Shown piece after piece: positions 46,211 through 56,813 of a stretch of 64,000 nt of DNA (positions are counted from its first letter, which is position 1; the number at the start of each line of letters is the position of its first letter). The stretch is taken from positions 24,118,001 through 24,182,000 of the forward strand of contig NC_135774.1 in assembly GCF_028453695.1 (NCBI RefSeq). The letters are read 5' to 3'. The stretch comes from Augochlora pura. Its lineage: Eukaryota; Arthropoda; Insecta; Hymenoptera; Halictidae. The notes under the pieces were generated by a model. It made no database searches, had not been told where the DNA came from, and saw only the letters and a program-made list of their open reading frames with translations. The translations under genes and the position numbers were made by a program.

Positions 46211-47090
46211 TAATATTATATACCTATTTCACATTTACAACTCTCAATATAAATGAATATAAATAGCACAAGGTATAGCAAATACTCAAATATATTTCTA
46301 TATCCGCATAAACGAAACAACAAAAATCAGCTCGCATCTTTAGACTCGCTTTTCCTATCGCCGCGCGATGGAACGAAAAAATTGAGCATCCCCTTTATCC
46401 TTGCAGGTCGCCGATAATCAAATTGTTGTCTAGTTCCTCGTTCGCACATTACCAAGGGTATACCGTGGATACCCTTAAAACCGGCGCCGGAATTAAGGGT
46501 AACTACGGGTCTCATTGGCCCGAGCGAGATTGGAGCCCGGACGCGGAAAAATCGTCTCGGTCTCGGACCACGTGCGAGCGGATAGCGCGGCCGCGCGCGC
46601 GCGCGCTCGCTCGCTTCCGCCGCGCCTCCGTTAAGTGGGAAAGCTCTCCGGGAATTGCATTCCGTGTTTCCTTTTTCTGACAACACCGGCCTCGTTACTG
46701 TTCGCGCGGCACTCCGCTCCACGCTCCGCTCTGCTATGCTGCGCGCTCCGCTCCGCGCCAGAGAGTCGCGTGTTTCAGTTTGATCACGATTCGTCTCCGG
46801 CGATTGCGCATACGTGCTCTGTAGCTGGAATTCCCTCGGCCGGCTACGTAATCCGAAATTATTTGCACGTTAACGTAGACGTGCGCTAGCCGCCCGACCG
46901 ATTCCCTGAAAATTGTTGTCAAAACTGCGGCCGGTCCGGTGGACGGACGCGGCCTCCGCGTCGGCGTTCGTCCGCTTGCATTGGAAGGTGGAGCGTAGAG
47001 GAGACGGGAGACGAAAGAGGACAATGTTTCGTTCGAATGACGGATCAAAGATAGAGAAGAGTAAGGGACGTAATTTGATTTGATACTGTC
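46211..47090. other. CpG-dense island with (CG)7 and GCTCC-type repetition
   Basis: GC-rich from about 46331. It holds CG alternation at 46592-46606 followed by CTCGCTCGC, and CGCTCC repeats at about 46710-46760. Overlapping frames of 131 (minus), 126 (minus) and 85 (plus) codons are Arg/Ser/Ala-rich artefacts. Confidence 0.45.
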
Positions 47091-47230
47091 GAAGGAATTT
47101 TGGATCGAGTGCAAATTTATCGAGTACGAGTTAAATCAGGTGCAATTTTATCGAGGATAAATAAAATCGAGTACAAAATCGAATATAAATCAAATCGAGT
47201 ATGAATTCAATATATCGAGTGAAAATTAAG
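47091..47230. repeat. Degenerate ATCGAGTACAAAT-type repeat
   Basis: About nine units of ATCGAGTRCAAA or ATCGAGGATAAA with irregular spacing of 13-30 bp. Confidence 0.65.
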
Positions 47231-47980
47231 CTTGCGCTTTGTGCAATGGAAATGCTGCTGTACGAATATCTGACATAGCAATAGACAAAGAGCGCGATGG
47301 TCGTTTATTCGTTACATTGATTTCATTGTGAAAATACAGTTATCGTATATTTTGTAAATATTGTTAAATTATTTTATATTACTTTACTTATATTACTCAC
47401 TACTTTACTTTTTATTTCATATTACTTTACTATATTACTTACTTTATATTACTTATAATATAATTTATAATAGAATAGAGATTTAATAGAGTATAGAATT
47501 TTTCGAATTGTTTAAATAAATAGATGGAATTATTTGTGATGTATAAATGAGTTATTCGAATAAAATATTCAACTGGAAGAAATTCATTTGGATAATCATC
47601 TTAGATGAATATTTATTCGAAATAATTTGGCCAAAAGTTACAATTCTGTCTATGGATTAGAATTATGAGAATATTATTATGTTTTTCAAGAAAAGTTTTA
47701 TGCCAAAATGCTTCATAGTTGTTTAACATTTCGTCACAGTAATTTCGACTTACAATAAAACAGTTTATTGATCATTAACGCAAAATAGAAACATAGAAGA
47801 GTCACAGTCATCCATGACCATACTTGTGAACTGATATCTAAAATTTTTATTATCTAAGTGATTAAAAGGATTAATTAATTTCACAATAGAGAAAACCAAG
47901 TTAAAAAATACGAAGAATAATTGATTACTAGATTGGTGAATTTTAAACAAAATATGAAGCTTTCGCGTTATTCTATTTCA
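47231..47980. other. AT-rich sequence, no feature seen
   Basis: Loose TTACTTTATATTAC repetition occurs at about 47375-47460. On the minus strand an AATAAA lies at 47846-47851, downstream of the candidate exon at 47981-48231. Confidence 0.45.
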
Positions 47981-48231
47981 CTAAATCTCGACTGTAAGCT
48001 GTAGTCGATCTTTGTCAGTGTCTCCAGGCAGTAACGTGTCGTTACTTGTGGGGGAGGTCCCATGGGGCGCTAAGAAGGGGACAGCGTTGCCCTCGAAGCA
48101 CTGGCTTAGAACCCGCTGTTCGGTGTTTGCCCTCGGAAGAAAATCGCTGCCCGCGCGGGCAATCTGTTGAATAGCTCCTAATATAGAAATGTCATTCCAG
48201 TTAGTAAATGTATTCATTGCACATTTATGTG
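47981..48231 (-). CDS. Candidate terminal coding exon, unknown protein
   Basis: On the minus strand, an acceptor-like TATTATTTTCAG ends at about 48232 and is followed by an open frame to TAG (47981-47983). The frame stays open across a sharp change from AT-rich (CAMNTFTNWNDISILGAI) to GC-rich sequence, and the second part has balanced composition (NTEQRVLSQCFEGNAVPF, LLPGDTDKDRLQL). It stands alone as a local GC rise inside AT-rich DNA, unlike the broad CpG islands. An AATAAA follows about 130 bp downstream of the stop. A second acceptor-like CAG lies at 48164. I do not recognise the protein; it could be a last exon, a transposon relic or chance. Confidence 0.3.
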
Positions 48232-48390
48232 CTGAAAATAATAACATATATAACGAAGCAGTGATTTCGAATAATATATAGAAAATTTACAATAATGGCG
48301 GTAGCAATTCTGAAATTATGTACAATGTTATTTTCGTTCCTTTTAACCTGCAACCCCAGCCCCCTCCCTCTCCTGTAACACCAGTTTTCC
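48232..48390. other. Short unique stretch, no feature seen
   Basis: Contains CCCCAGCCCCCTCCCTCTCC but nothing recognisable. Confidence 0.4.
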
Positions 48391-48392
48391 AT

Positions 48393-48917
48393 ACAGGATG
48401 ACTCACCCTAGTGGAACATCTAAAATATCTCGCTTATTTTTTATGATAGAATAAAATGTCAGATGAAAAGATAAGTTGGTTTAGACGGACAAATATTATG
48501 ATAGAGAACAAAATTCATCGAAGATTATATTTTTCGAGATTTCGAGGACATCGAAGTTTTTTTTACTGGAATAATCCATTTTTATTATCGCTATGAAATT
48601 ACCTATGTCAAAACGAATTTTCTGGTCTGTCATATTATGACTTTCGCATGATTTTAAATACAGCGAATTTATAAAAATAAATATATTATTTCATTAAAAA
48701 AGACTTCAACGATTTTAAAATCTAAAAATATATAACCTCGAATAAATTTTGTTGCCTATTATAATATTTATCCCTTTGTTATAATATAATATTTATCCCT
48801 CTATTATAATATAATATTTACCCCTTTACCTATCATAATATTTTCGTTCATCATTTATTTCTATCATATAAAAGGAACGAAATATATTAGGTGCTCGAAT
48901 TAGGCGACCCACTCTAT
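48393..48917. mobile_element. Degenerate inverted-repeat element, ACAGNNTGNSTCRCC ends
   Basis: The left end ACAGGATGACTCACCCTAGT plus GGAACATCTA pairs with the complement of the right end, ATAGAGTGGGTCGCCTAATT plus CGAGCACCTA, at about 18 of 30 positions, mostly transitions otherwise. It is 525 bp, AT-rich, with no intact frame. Near the right side (about 48750-48835) a 28-bp unit TATAATATAATATTTATCCC is tandemly repeated about three times. A related end occurs at 52005. Confidence 0.5.
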
Positions 48918-50110
48918 ATGTATATATCTTACTTCGTACAAATAGCGCAAGATCATTTTGCTAAGGTGTACGACGAACATCGAACACATCGTGCTCTTCA
49001 GTCGAGTTTAGGCGAACGTATCGAACGATCATAGCGCAACGCCCAATGATGTTCTCATCTTGGGTAGAATGTGATATGGACATTTTCTCTCTGCTCGAAT
49101 CTCAGCAGAAACCAATATCTGCAAGAAGATCTATGCTTTACTCGCGATGTTTCAATAACGTTTATCTTTCTTCGATGTTTTGCCAAAGAACAGTGCGGAA
49201 GAATGTTTTCGAATGAAGCTGAGTACGCGAGACAAATTAAACCGCGCCGTTCTTATCTCTTCGATTGTTTCGTACAGCATTTGAAGTGGTCAGGGCATGA
49301 AGGTATTTTACAATTATTGGATAAATTTCTTCCGTTAATGTGGTTATTTCAATCCAGAAAGTACATTGCAAATTATGGAAATGACATCACATCGAATTCA
49401 ATCTCGTATGTTTAAATCGATATAAGACATAAATTATTTAAATTTTTCTGTCGATTTAATGTGTAATATTGTTTAGCGAAATTAACAATGAACGATAGTA
49501 TTGTCAGTGTTATTTTCTCATTTAGTTTGCTAGATTATAATGGAATGATTTTTCGATAATTATTTATGATAGGAATAATAATAAGAATGACTAAAAGAAG
49601 TGCAAAACAGTGAAGACATTAAACAAATTTAAGAATATCTATATACTATTCCAACTATTTTACAATTAATGAAAGAAGAAAATCGTCCAACTTATGCCTT
49701 TAACAATTGTCTATTTTGCATAATGAACTATCAATATTATAACTAAAGCAAAGATATGAGTAAAGGCACCTTCAATCATCTACTATTTTATCATATACTG
49801 AATTATCATCTATGAGATCAAGATTCTTAATAACGATCCCCAACACACAGATAAACATAAGAAAATGTTTTATAAAAATTTATTGGTCCACACATTTCCA
49901 ATGTAAGAGATTGCACTGTAATACCAAGTCAGACTCGTGATACAAATTTCATGAAAAATCTACTAAATACGCGAATATTATTAATTTATTTTAAATCGAA
50001 ATCAAATTTATTCATCTGTTATCAAAGTCTGAAAACGAAATTACATAATGACAATAGAAGAAACAAGAATTGTCTGGTCTTCTTAAAGAAATTATTAGCG
50101 ACAAACAAGT
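48918..50110. other. AT-rich sequence with an unsupported 114-codon frame
   Basis: A plus frame at 49071-49415 contains SNEAEYARQIKPRR and HLKWSGHEGILQLLDKF, an ordinary amino-acid mix, but no recognised domain, no clear splice sites and no upstream support. The remainder to 50110 is AT-rich and featureless. Confidence 0.3.
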
Positions 50111-51178
50111 GGTAATCAATGCAGCGTGAAAGGAATCGTAGTGGAACAATGGATAAAATGGCGCTGCGACGTTGTCCCGATCTGTGTCGAACGCGCAGCG
50201 AAATAAAATATCACGTCCGATCGAAGAAATCGAAATGGAATCACGGAACAAGGGGTCAAATGCCACTTAGCCGGGGACCGGGTCACCCGGCAAGGAAGTC
50301 CGCGGAACGGCAACGTTCCTCCATAGAGTATATCAGTCCGCCCACCTGGCGACGTTCGAGCCGGTCATTTTTTTGCACTTAAGCCACCATTTCCCTCGGC
50401 TGCGGAGATGGGCTCACCGGTAATATAGGAATACATAAACCTATATTACAACGCGCCTATTTACTCATCCGCCCTCCCACCGTCTCGGAAGCGACACGAC
50501 CTACCTAACTACCTACCTGCTTCCCTTGTTACCTACAACGACAAGAGGGGGTGGACCACCGCATCCCCCCATCGCCGGAATCGTTACTCCCGCAGCACGC
50601 CGCCGGTATCACCATTTCAATCCTCTTCCTCCGTCCCCCCCCCCCCTTCGCCCGGCACTCCTCCCGCTCGTTCCCGCGAGTCGTCGTCTCCTTCTTGCTC
50701 CGCGGTCTTCAACTTTTTCATCCGAATTTTTTCCCCTTTTTCTACTCGACGTTTCTATGTTTCCTTTTTGCTGCCTTCCTTCTTAACGTTGTATCCACCC
50801 CCACCCCCTTTTCAGCCGGTTCTCGCGTACTCGGCTTCTTCTTCTTCCCCACTCTTTCTCTCTCTTTCTTTCTTTCTTTCTCGTTCTTTCTTCGTCTTTT
50901 CTCCCGCGTCCCTCCGCGACCCCAACAAGCCCCATTCACTAGCCCGAACTTTTACTTCCGTTTTATTTTCTACGCTTAAAGAATATTTTCCGCGATAAAG
51001 AGATCGGGTTATGGCGCACAAAGGCTGGAGCTTTCATTCTGTTTGTTCCGGGGGCGCCGGAAGAGACCGCAACGTGAGCTGTATATGTATCCCCTTCTTT
51101 TTTCCCTCGGCACTTTACTCCTTACCCCTGCTTCTTACCGCAAAAGCTCACCGGAGTCTGTCTCGTTTTCTACTTGCG
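50111..51178. other. GC-rich then pyrimidine-rich block
   Basis: GC-rich from 50111; a 12-C run lies at 50635-50646 and polypyrimidine sequence dominates 50590-51000, including TTTC/CTTT repeats at about 50852-50890. Frames (142 codons plus, 76 plus, 65-69 minus) reflect this skew and are Phe/Ser/Pro or Lys/Glu/Arg low complexity. Confidence 0.5.
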
Positions 51179-51857
51179 CCCCTAACCTCCGACCTCCTCT
51201 TCATCCCACGCGCTTTCTCTCTCTCTCTCTCTCTCACTTTCTTTCTATCTTTCTCTTTATCTCTTTTATGTTCAATTTAATTAATTAAAGATGTTAAATT
51301 TCTTGTAATTCTTGTGATATCTCAATCCTTGTTTTAATAATTGCTACGATCTTTAGATTTATTTAGAATTGCTAGTTTGACAATTATTGTGTTAATATTG
51401 CAATAGGTGAACCAGGAATATTTTTTATTACAAATTGACTAATTTGTTGGTGTATAATGAAGGTAACCCCTAACCTCCGATCTCCTCTTCATCCCACGCT
51501 CTCCCTCTCTGTCTCTATCTCTCTCTCACTTTCTTCCTATCTTTCTCTTTATCTTTCTTATGTTCAATTTAATTAATTAAAGATGTTAAATTTCTTGTAA
51601 TTTTTATATCTCAATCCTTGTTTTAATAATTGCTACGATTTTTAGATTTATTTAGAATTGCTAGTTTGACAATTATTGTGTTAATATTGCCATTGGTGAA
51701 TCAGTAATATTCTTTTATTACAAATTGACTAATTTATTGGTGTATGATAAAAGTAACCCCTAACCTCTGACCTCCTCTTCATCCCACGCTCTCCCTTTCT
51801 ACCTCTATCTCTCTCACTTTCTTCCTATCTTTCTCTTTATCTTTTTTATGTTTAATT
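51179..51857. repeat. Tandem repeat of a 288-290-bp unit, about 2.3 copies
   Basis: Copies start at 51179, 51467 and 51757 with CCCCTAACCTCCGACCTCCT. Each has a CT microsatellite, then TCAATTTAATTAATTAAAGA, TTGTTTTAATAATTGCTACG, TTTAGAATTGCTAGTTTGAC and ACAAATTGACTAATTTGTTG. The third copy is truncated after the CT part. The AT-rich half also occurs at about 54040-54190, beside a mariner-type end, so the unit carries mobile-element sequence. Confidence 0.9.
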
Positions 51858-52005
51858 GTTAACAATAAAACTATACAAATTATGTAAATAAAACTTATGT
51901 TTGTCGAATCTAAAGTAAGTGTTCTGACTTATTAAAAACCTATAAATTCATTAATTCAAATTCGACAAATACGATGGTGTCCGAATATTAATGCGACCCA
52001 CTGTA
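51858..52005. mobile_element. Lone inverted-repeat end with a small hairpin
   Basis: The complement of 51974-52005 reads ACAGTGGGTCGCATTAATAT plus TCGGACACCAT, resembling the right end of the element at 48393. Just inside, TTTGTCGAATCTAAA (about 51899) and TTCAAATTCGACAAAT (about 51955) form an imperfect stem. The other end was not found. Confidence 0.45.
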
Positions 52006-52651
52006 TCTCTCTCTCTCACTTTCTTTCTTTCTCTATCTTTTTTCTACTCTAACCCTCTCGCATCTCCTCACCCTCTCTTCTCAACCGTCGCGTCGACCGA
52101 CGCGCGACTCGCGGGTTCCCCGGCGTTTAATGAAAGCTTTCGGCCGAAGTTGTACAGATAGTTTTCCGGTATTAATTAGAGGACGCGGAGTCAAGTTATT
52201 TCATCCGGGGTTATACGGATCGCGGATACAGAAAGATCTCCCCCGCGAAACCGTCGGCCGAGGTTCTTGCCGCTCGAGTGTTTACCTCGTTTCACGTAAT
52301 TAGAAATGAAAATTGAAATTCCTGATTACCGACCACCGACGGCAATCGATAAGCCCCCGGACGCGAACGGGGTGCGTTTCCTCCCTCCCCCCGGCCGCAA
52401 CATTTTATTCGCAGTCCAGATGAAATTAACACCGGTGTGCCGGAATTACGTTATCTTGTTGCATGCTCGACGATTGCTCGTCCCCGGATCGCAATATTTC
52501 ATCGGGACGCCCCACGTTTATTCGATGTCCGTGAACGGAGAAAATTTTATTAGCCGCGAATAAGCGGAACCGGGCCTCTGATTCACTCCGGTTTCTACTT
52601 TCCTGTCTGCTGCGCGACGTTGGATCTTCCCGATGCCGAATAACTGCCCGT
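52006..52651. other. CT microsatellite and GC-rich patch, no gene recognised
   Basis: CT-rich to about 52085, then GC-rich. An 85-codon plus frame (52306-52563, starting KIEIPDYRPPTAIDKP) and an 84-codon minus frame overlap; neither has a known domain. Confidence 0.4.
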
Positions 52652-52758
52652 TTAACCCCTTGCCGCACTATTTTCTTCATATTAGGTTGGCGCGTATGAA
52701 ATATCGGATTTTTCAGTGAGTATATAAAACTGCATATCTTTTTCCAAAAGCTGTCGAT

Positions 52759-52860
52759 TTAATCAAAATGTGCCCCATTTGTTTCAATGCACTTTTCCCA
52801 ACGCGAGTTCAATTCATAGATGTCTGTCTTCAAGAAATTCTGATCTTTCGGATCAATAAA
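52759..52860 (-). pseudogene. Mariner transposase C-terminus fragment
   Basis: The minus strand reads FIDPKDQNFLK followed by RWEKCIETNGAHFD and a stop at 52759-52761. The R-W-x-K-C-I/V-x-x-x-G-x-x-F-D pattern is the usual C-terminal end of mariner transposases, so the natural stop is kept. A stop immediately precedes the fragment. No catalytic residue lies in it. Confidence 0.8.
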
Positions 52861-52911
52861 CTATAGTATGGAATTTTTCGGACTATCTCCATTTACATAC
52901 CTGTTCAGCCC

Positions 52912-53049
52912 ATAGAAACTACGCATACGTCGTACAAAATAATTGCGAAATTAAATGAAGTAAAATATAAAATTTTATATAATATGGATCTTTCGCCAAC
53001 CGACTTTCACTATTTTAAACATTTAGGACAGGTATTACGAGCTAAATAG
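52912..53049 (+). pseudogene. Mariner transposase catalytic-core fragment
   Basis: The plus strand reads THTSYKIIAKLNEVKY, then NMDLSPTDFHYFKHLGQ, then a stop. It aligns with the mariner core from the DNARPH region through SPDLSPTDYHFFKHL. The DNARPH aspartate position is not conserved, and several residues normally before DLSP are missing, so the core is dead. It lies on the strand opposite to the C-terminal fragment, although the normal gene has both on one strand in the order core then C-terminus. Confidence 0.85.
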
Positions 53050-53198
53050 TATATAGTATTCATACAGGCTAAATAGTATATAGTATTCATATGCACCAAC
53101 CTAATAAAACGCACCTCATCGCATAAGATATAAATACTATAAGCCAGAAGATTTATTTCAGATTTCCAGTGGAAGTGGCTTCGAGCGGAAAGGGTTAA

Positions 53199-54011
53199 TA
53201 CATCAAAATTTATAACACTTACTAGATCACAACTCTCTATAAAATCACAAGAAATTGAACATCTTTAATTAATTCAATTAAAAATAAATCTATTTATAAA
53301 TAAATATTACTTTTAAGCTAACCTAAAATCTGCACTTTACCTAAAGTCTCGAACAATTACAAGATCTTTCTCCGATGGATTAGTTGAACCGCTCAATGAT
53401 TCCCCGAAAGTTCAAGCAATTTTCGAACGACTAAACACCGGAAACCGATTCCATAATTTTCCAAGCCGAACAAAGGTTAACGCGGGCCGCGCGTCGATCT
53501 CTACAGGAACGATTCCAAGATAAAATGGCAACCGGCGGGTTAACCGTCGTCGGCTCAAAACTTTCCTTCCCCCTCGGCCGGGAGGAATAATTTGAATAGT
53601 CAGTTCAATGACGAGAAACTTTTTCCAGGGCACGGTCGAGCCTCTGAATCGACCGCATATCATTATCAGTCCGTTCCAGGGATCCTTGCTCGCCTCCTTT
53701 TTTTTTCTTTCTTCTTTTTCTCCGGTGATCTTTTTACTAGATGAGCTGTACGACAAAGGTAGCGGGGCTGGTAGCTCGAACGGTTGATTCGAGCCCGCGA
53801 TTCCTCGGACGCTTCCGATTGGAAAGAAAACTCGATTCAATTCGTTCGCTGATTTAGGACGGTTGTACGGCGAACGGATATCGCACGGCCTATGAACCCA
53901 TCGCGGCTATTCTATGTTCATCTTGCTCCTTCTAAAATCATTCCGCACACACAATTCTGACTGGTTTGTATTTTACGAAGTTGCTCACATGTCACATTTA
54001 CCTTGTAATTA
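53199..54011. other. Mixed sequence, no gene recognised
   Basis: A 142-codon minus frame (53412-53840) crosses a T/C-rich tract at 53697-53725 and has no motif. No RNA or repeat otherwise. Confidence 0.4.
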
Positions 54012-54200
54012 TTTGGTTGGTGCATATGAAATGTCAGATGTTTCAACTCTTGTTTTAATGATTTTTATGATTTTTTAGATTTATTTAGAATTGCTAGTTT
54101 GACAGTTATATTGTTAATACTGCAAAAAGTGAATCGGAAATATTCTTCTTGTATATTCTTCTCGTGTATATTCTTTTATTATTAACTGACTAATTTTTTG
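54012..54200 (+). mobile_element. Lone mariner-type end joined to the 288-bp-repeat sequence
   Basis: TTTGGTTGGTGCATATGAAA follows TA (54010-54011) and matches the ends of the relic at 52682. It continues into TTGTTTTAATGATTTTTATG, TTTAGAATTGCTAGTTTGAC and ACTGACTAATTTTTTGG, the same order as in the repeat at 51179. No partner end was seen. Confidence 0.65.
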
Positions 54201-54560
54201 GCACTGACAGACTAATTTTTATAAAAAGCTATTATTGTTAAAAATCTACCAAAAATTCTGTCAAGAAATCTTTAGCTGTGAAGATCGAGTATTCGTCAGG
54301 TGTTGCGTAACTCTTGACATTAAACCTCGATTCTACTAAGCAGAAAGTACTTGAATAATTTTATTTAATTCAAGCACACAATACAGTAAAAATATCAAGA
54401 TTAAGTAAATGTTGTCTTACTAATAAATTCACTTAATAAATAAATGAATTCACCCTAGCAATTCTCATGAAGCTGCAAGTGCCATTCTCTCACTAAGTTC
54501 TCCATTAAATAATCAAAAGTCCTCGATCGACTCAGCGATTCAACAGCGAGCACCGTCAAG
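54201..54560. other. AT-rich sequence, no feature seen
   Basis: Nothing identified. Confidence 0.5.
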
Positions 54561-55494
54561 GTGTGTCCAACGACGCTTCACACCTGGAGGAACAGGTGGC
54601 ACAGCCTCAACGAGCATCGGAAGCGAACGGAACTAGGAAGATATTGAAGCGACGCGACGGGTCTAGTTATTGTCTACGACCGCGTTCGAGTTCGCTGGCC
54701 GAAAGGTTTTATCCGGTCGTATTAAAACCGGCAAGGGCTCGCGTGACTGTAACTAAGAAGATTATTAAGTTCACGGGAACGGCGGTCCACGAAGTTGACC
54801 TTCGCCCGCGGACCACGGGCAAAAACGTTCTCGCTCCGGCAAAGTCGGCGGAAAGTTTTCTCCTCCCCCCCGGAGAGAAAATGCAGGGACGCCGCATTAA
54901 TCTTTTCACACGGCTTGGAATATTAACGACGATGTCTTTAATGGAACTCTGAATTTCTGCCTCTCTCTCTTTCTCTCTCTTTCTTTCTTTCTCTCTGCCG
55001 AGAGTTAGAGAGAATTGAAACTGACGAGTTGTACTGATCTTTATTTAATGAGCTGAACAAGCCGCTTGATGCGGCCTCGGCCCCCCCGGTTCCTTTGTAA
55101 ATGAACACGCCGGGAACCGTCCTTATCCGGCGCAACAATAACTGCAAAGAATCCACCCGATGGACTGGAACTTTCGCAAATAGTTCTTGCGATCATAGCT
55201 GCCGCTTCATTTGTCACAACTTCCCATGATTTCTATTAGTTATCGCTAGTCTCGCGTTTACAACGTTGACGAATTCGAACGCGCCGTCGAAACTACAGAA
55301 TTCAAAGTGGAAAGTACAACTGGTATAAATATTGCTTTTAACTCATGTTTTTTTAAATTAATAATTTTCCGATACTTGGCTGTAATTATATAATTTGGTC
55401 TAAATGTACGGATAAGTATTATAACTGAAAAAATATTCTTTATTGAGTAACTATTATCAACGCTGTGAAATTGATTTTAAAAATTGATTTACGC
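54561..55494. other. GC-rich patch with unsupported 129-codon frame, then CT microsatellite
   Basis: A plus frame at 54563-54952 starts with a GTG-type codon at a CAAGGTGTGT donor-like site and has no recognised domain. (CT)/(CTTT) sequence lies at 54960-54996. The sequence after 55000 shows nothing. Confidence 0.35.
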
Positions 55495-55690
55495 ATTCAA
55501 AATTCCGCATAAAAAATTCCGCATCCAAAATTACACATCCAAAATTCCGCATTCACAATTCCGCATGCGGACATTCCGTATAAAAAATTCCGCAACAAAA
55601 ATACCGCTTCAAAATTTCCGCATCCAAAATTCCACATCAAAATTTCCGCATAAAAAATGCCGAACAAAAAATTCCGCATTCCGCACCCAA
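55495..55690. repeat. Heptamer satellite array D, 14-bp higher-order form
   Basis: About thirteen units of ATTCAAAATTCCGC or ATCCAAAATTCCGC type, each two heptamers long. They match the diverged end of array A (ATTCAAA / ATTCCGC). Frames on both strands (77 and 60 codons) are repeat readings. Confidence 0.85.
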
Positions 55691-56262
55691 GAACATGGGA
55701 ATTTTTTTAGAAATTAAACACGGACTGGTCATACATAAAAAATTTGCATGAAATTAAGCATGAATTACGTGATATCTCATTTTTCTCAAAAATGGACTTG
55801 CACCACATTCAAATTAAACGGTCCATATAATTGTTATTTCTATTGCAGCAGTTAGGTCCCCGGTGTTAATAAATGGTAACAAGTGCAGCGTTCTATCGAC
55901 GGTATAAAAAACATGTTTTTAAGACTGGTTTATACTCCGCGGAGGGAAGTAGTTCTTGTTTATTGCGATTCGAACGGGTCAAATAAAATTGGCCTGTTTC
56001 TTTGCGTGGACAAATATTGAATCACTTTCGAACCAAATCATTCGTGGGCTATCGATCCAGTCATGTTTCTAAACAACAATCTTCCTTCGGTTTATTCTAC
56101 AACATTTAAAACATGCCTTTAATAGCCATCTCATAGTACGCATTATCGAATAAAATAGCTGCGCGACGTTCAAAGCGCTGTTCAAACAATAGAATTTTAT
56201 ATCTGAAAATTGGCTACCAAACGATAACTTTCGTATCACTGTCAACAAATCCGAATCACATT
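55691..56262. other. Flank of array D; shared motif with array C
   Basis: GACTTGCACCACATTCAAAT and TAAACGGTCCAT at 55793-55833 recur, with few changes, right after array C at 34183-34222. The remainder is unique with no gene. Confidence 0.6.
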
Positions 56263-56266
56263 TTAA

Positions 56267-56574
56267 CCCTTTGCACTCGAATAGCGACTCTGCGGCGGTA
56301 TTAAAATTGTTCCAAAATTATTTTTATAATTATAAAGCTTAAATATAAAAGCTTAGATTTAAAGAAGTAGATTTAAATTTTAAAAAATTTAGATTAGATT
56401 TAAATTTAGGTTAGACTCAGATTTAAATTTAAAAAATTGAAAAAGTAAATATTATACGAGCCGCAAGATTCAATTTCACATCCATAGAATGAATTTTGTT
56501 ATATAAAACGTTAATACTAGAAGCCAGAAAAGTTATTTCAGATTTGCAGTTGAAATGGCTTCGAGTGCAAAGGG
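56267..56574. mobile_element. TTAA-flanked inverted-repeat element, best CCCTTTGCACTCGAA copy
   Basis: TTAA at 56263-56266 and 56575-56578. The ends are a perfect 15-bp inverted repeat, CCCTTTGCACTCGAA and TTCGAGTGCAAAGGG. It is 308 bp, AT-rich inside with TTTAAATTTA repetition, and has no transposase. The right TTAA is also the left TTAA of the next element. Confidence 0.9.
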
Positions 56575-56578
56575 TTAA

Positions 56579-56813
56579 CACGTTCGTCGCCGCGTCATCC
56601 ATATCTGGGTGACACTAATTTCTGACCAATTTTGAAAATTTATTTTTATTGAAATATATTCGAGCAAAATGAATTCGTCTATAATCTTTCGAATGCGAAA
56701 GAGTTCTAATGTCATCCCCTATGATAAATGTGAACTTTTTACTTTCATTTTAATTAATTAAATTGCTATAATTATGTGGGGATTTTAGTGTCTAATTGTC
56801 GGCGACGAACGTG
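56579..56813. mobile_element. TTAA-flanked element with CACGTTCGTCGCCG ends
   Basis: TTAA at 56575-56578 and 56814-56817. The ends CACGTTCGTCGCCG and CGGCGACGAACGTG are a perfect 14-bp inverted repeat. It is 235 bp, AT-rich inside. It belongs to a different subfamily from its neighbour and shares one TTAA with it. Confidence 0.9.

Larger units (their letters stand above)
52682..53104. mobile_element. Mariner relic with TTAGGTTGG ends
   Basis: Flanked by TA (52680-52681 and 53105-53106). The left end is TTAGGTTGGCGCGTATGAA; the complement of the right end is TTAGGTTGGTGCATATGAA. TTAGGTTGG ends of this kind are known from mariner elements such as the human Hsmar1 family. It is 423 bp instead of about 1.3 kb, with two transposase fragments in opposite orientation. 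A 25-bp unit containing AAATAGTATATAGTATTCAT is duplicated just inside the right end. Confidence 0.85.
52656..53194. mobile_element. TTAA-type element split by a mariner insertion
   Basis: TTAA at 52652-52655 and 53195-53198. The left end CCCCTTGCCGCACTATTTTC and right end GGCTTCGAGCGGAAAGGG bound the unit; the right subterminal part (AAGCCAGAAGATTTATTTCA) matches the element at 56267. Removing the mariner relic (52682-53104) leaves about 116 bp, so this is a small or deleted copy that served as target. Confidence 0.7.

Noticed and set aside
53745..53815. GGTTGATTCGAGCCCGCGATT as a tRNA 3' half
   Set aside because: It lacks the GGTTCRANYCC T-arm form, has no A box at the right distance and no cloverleaf.
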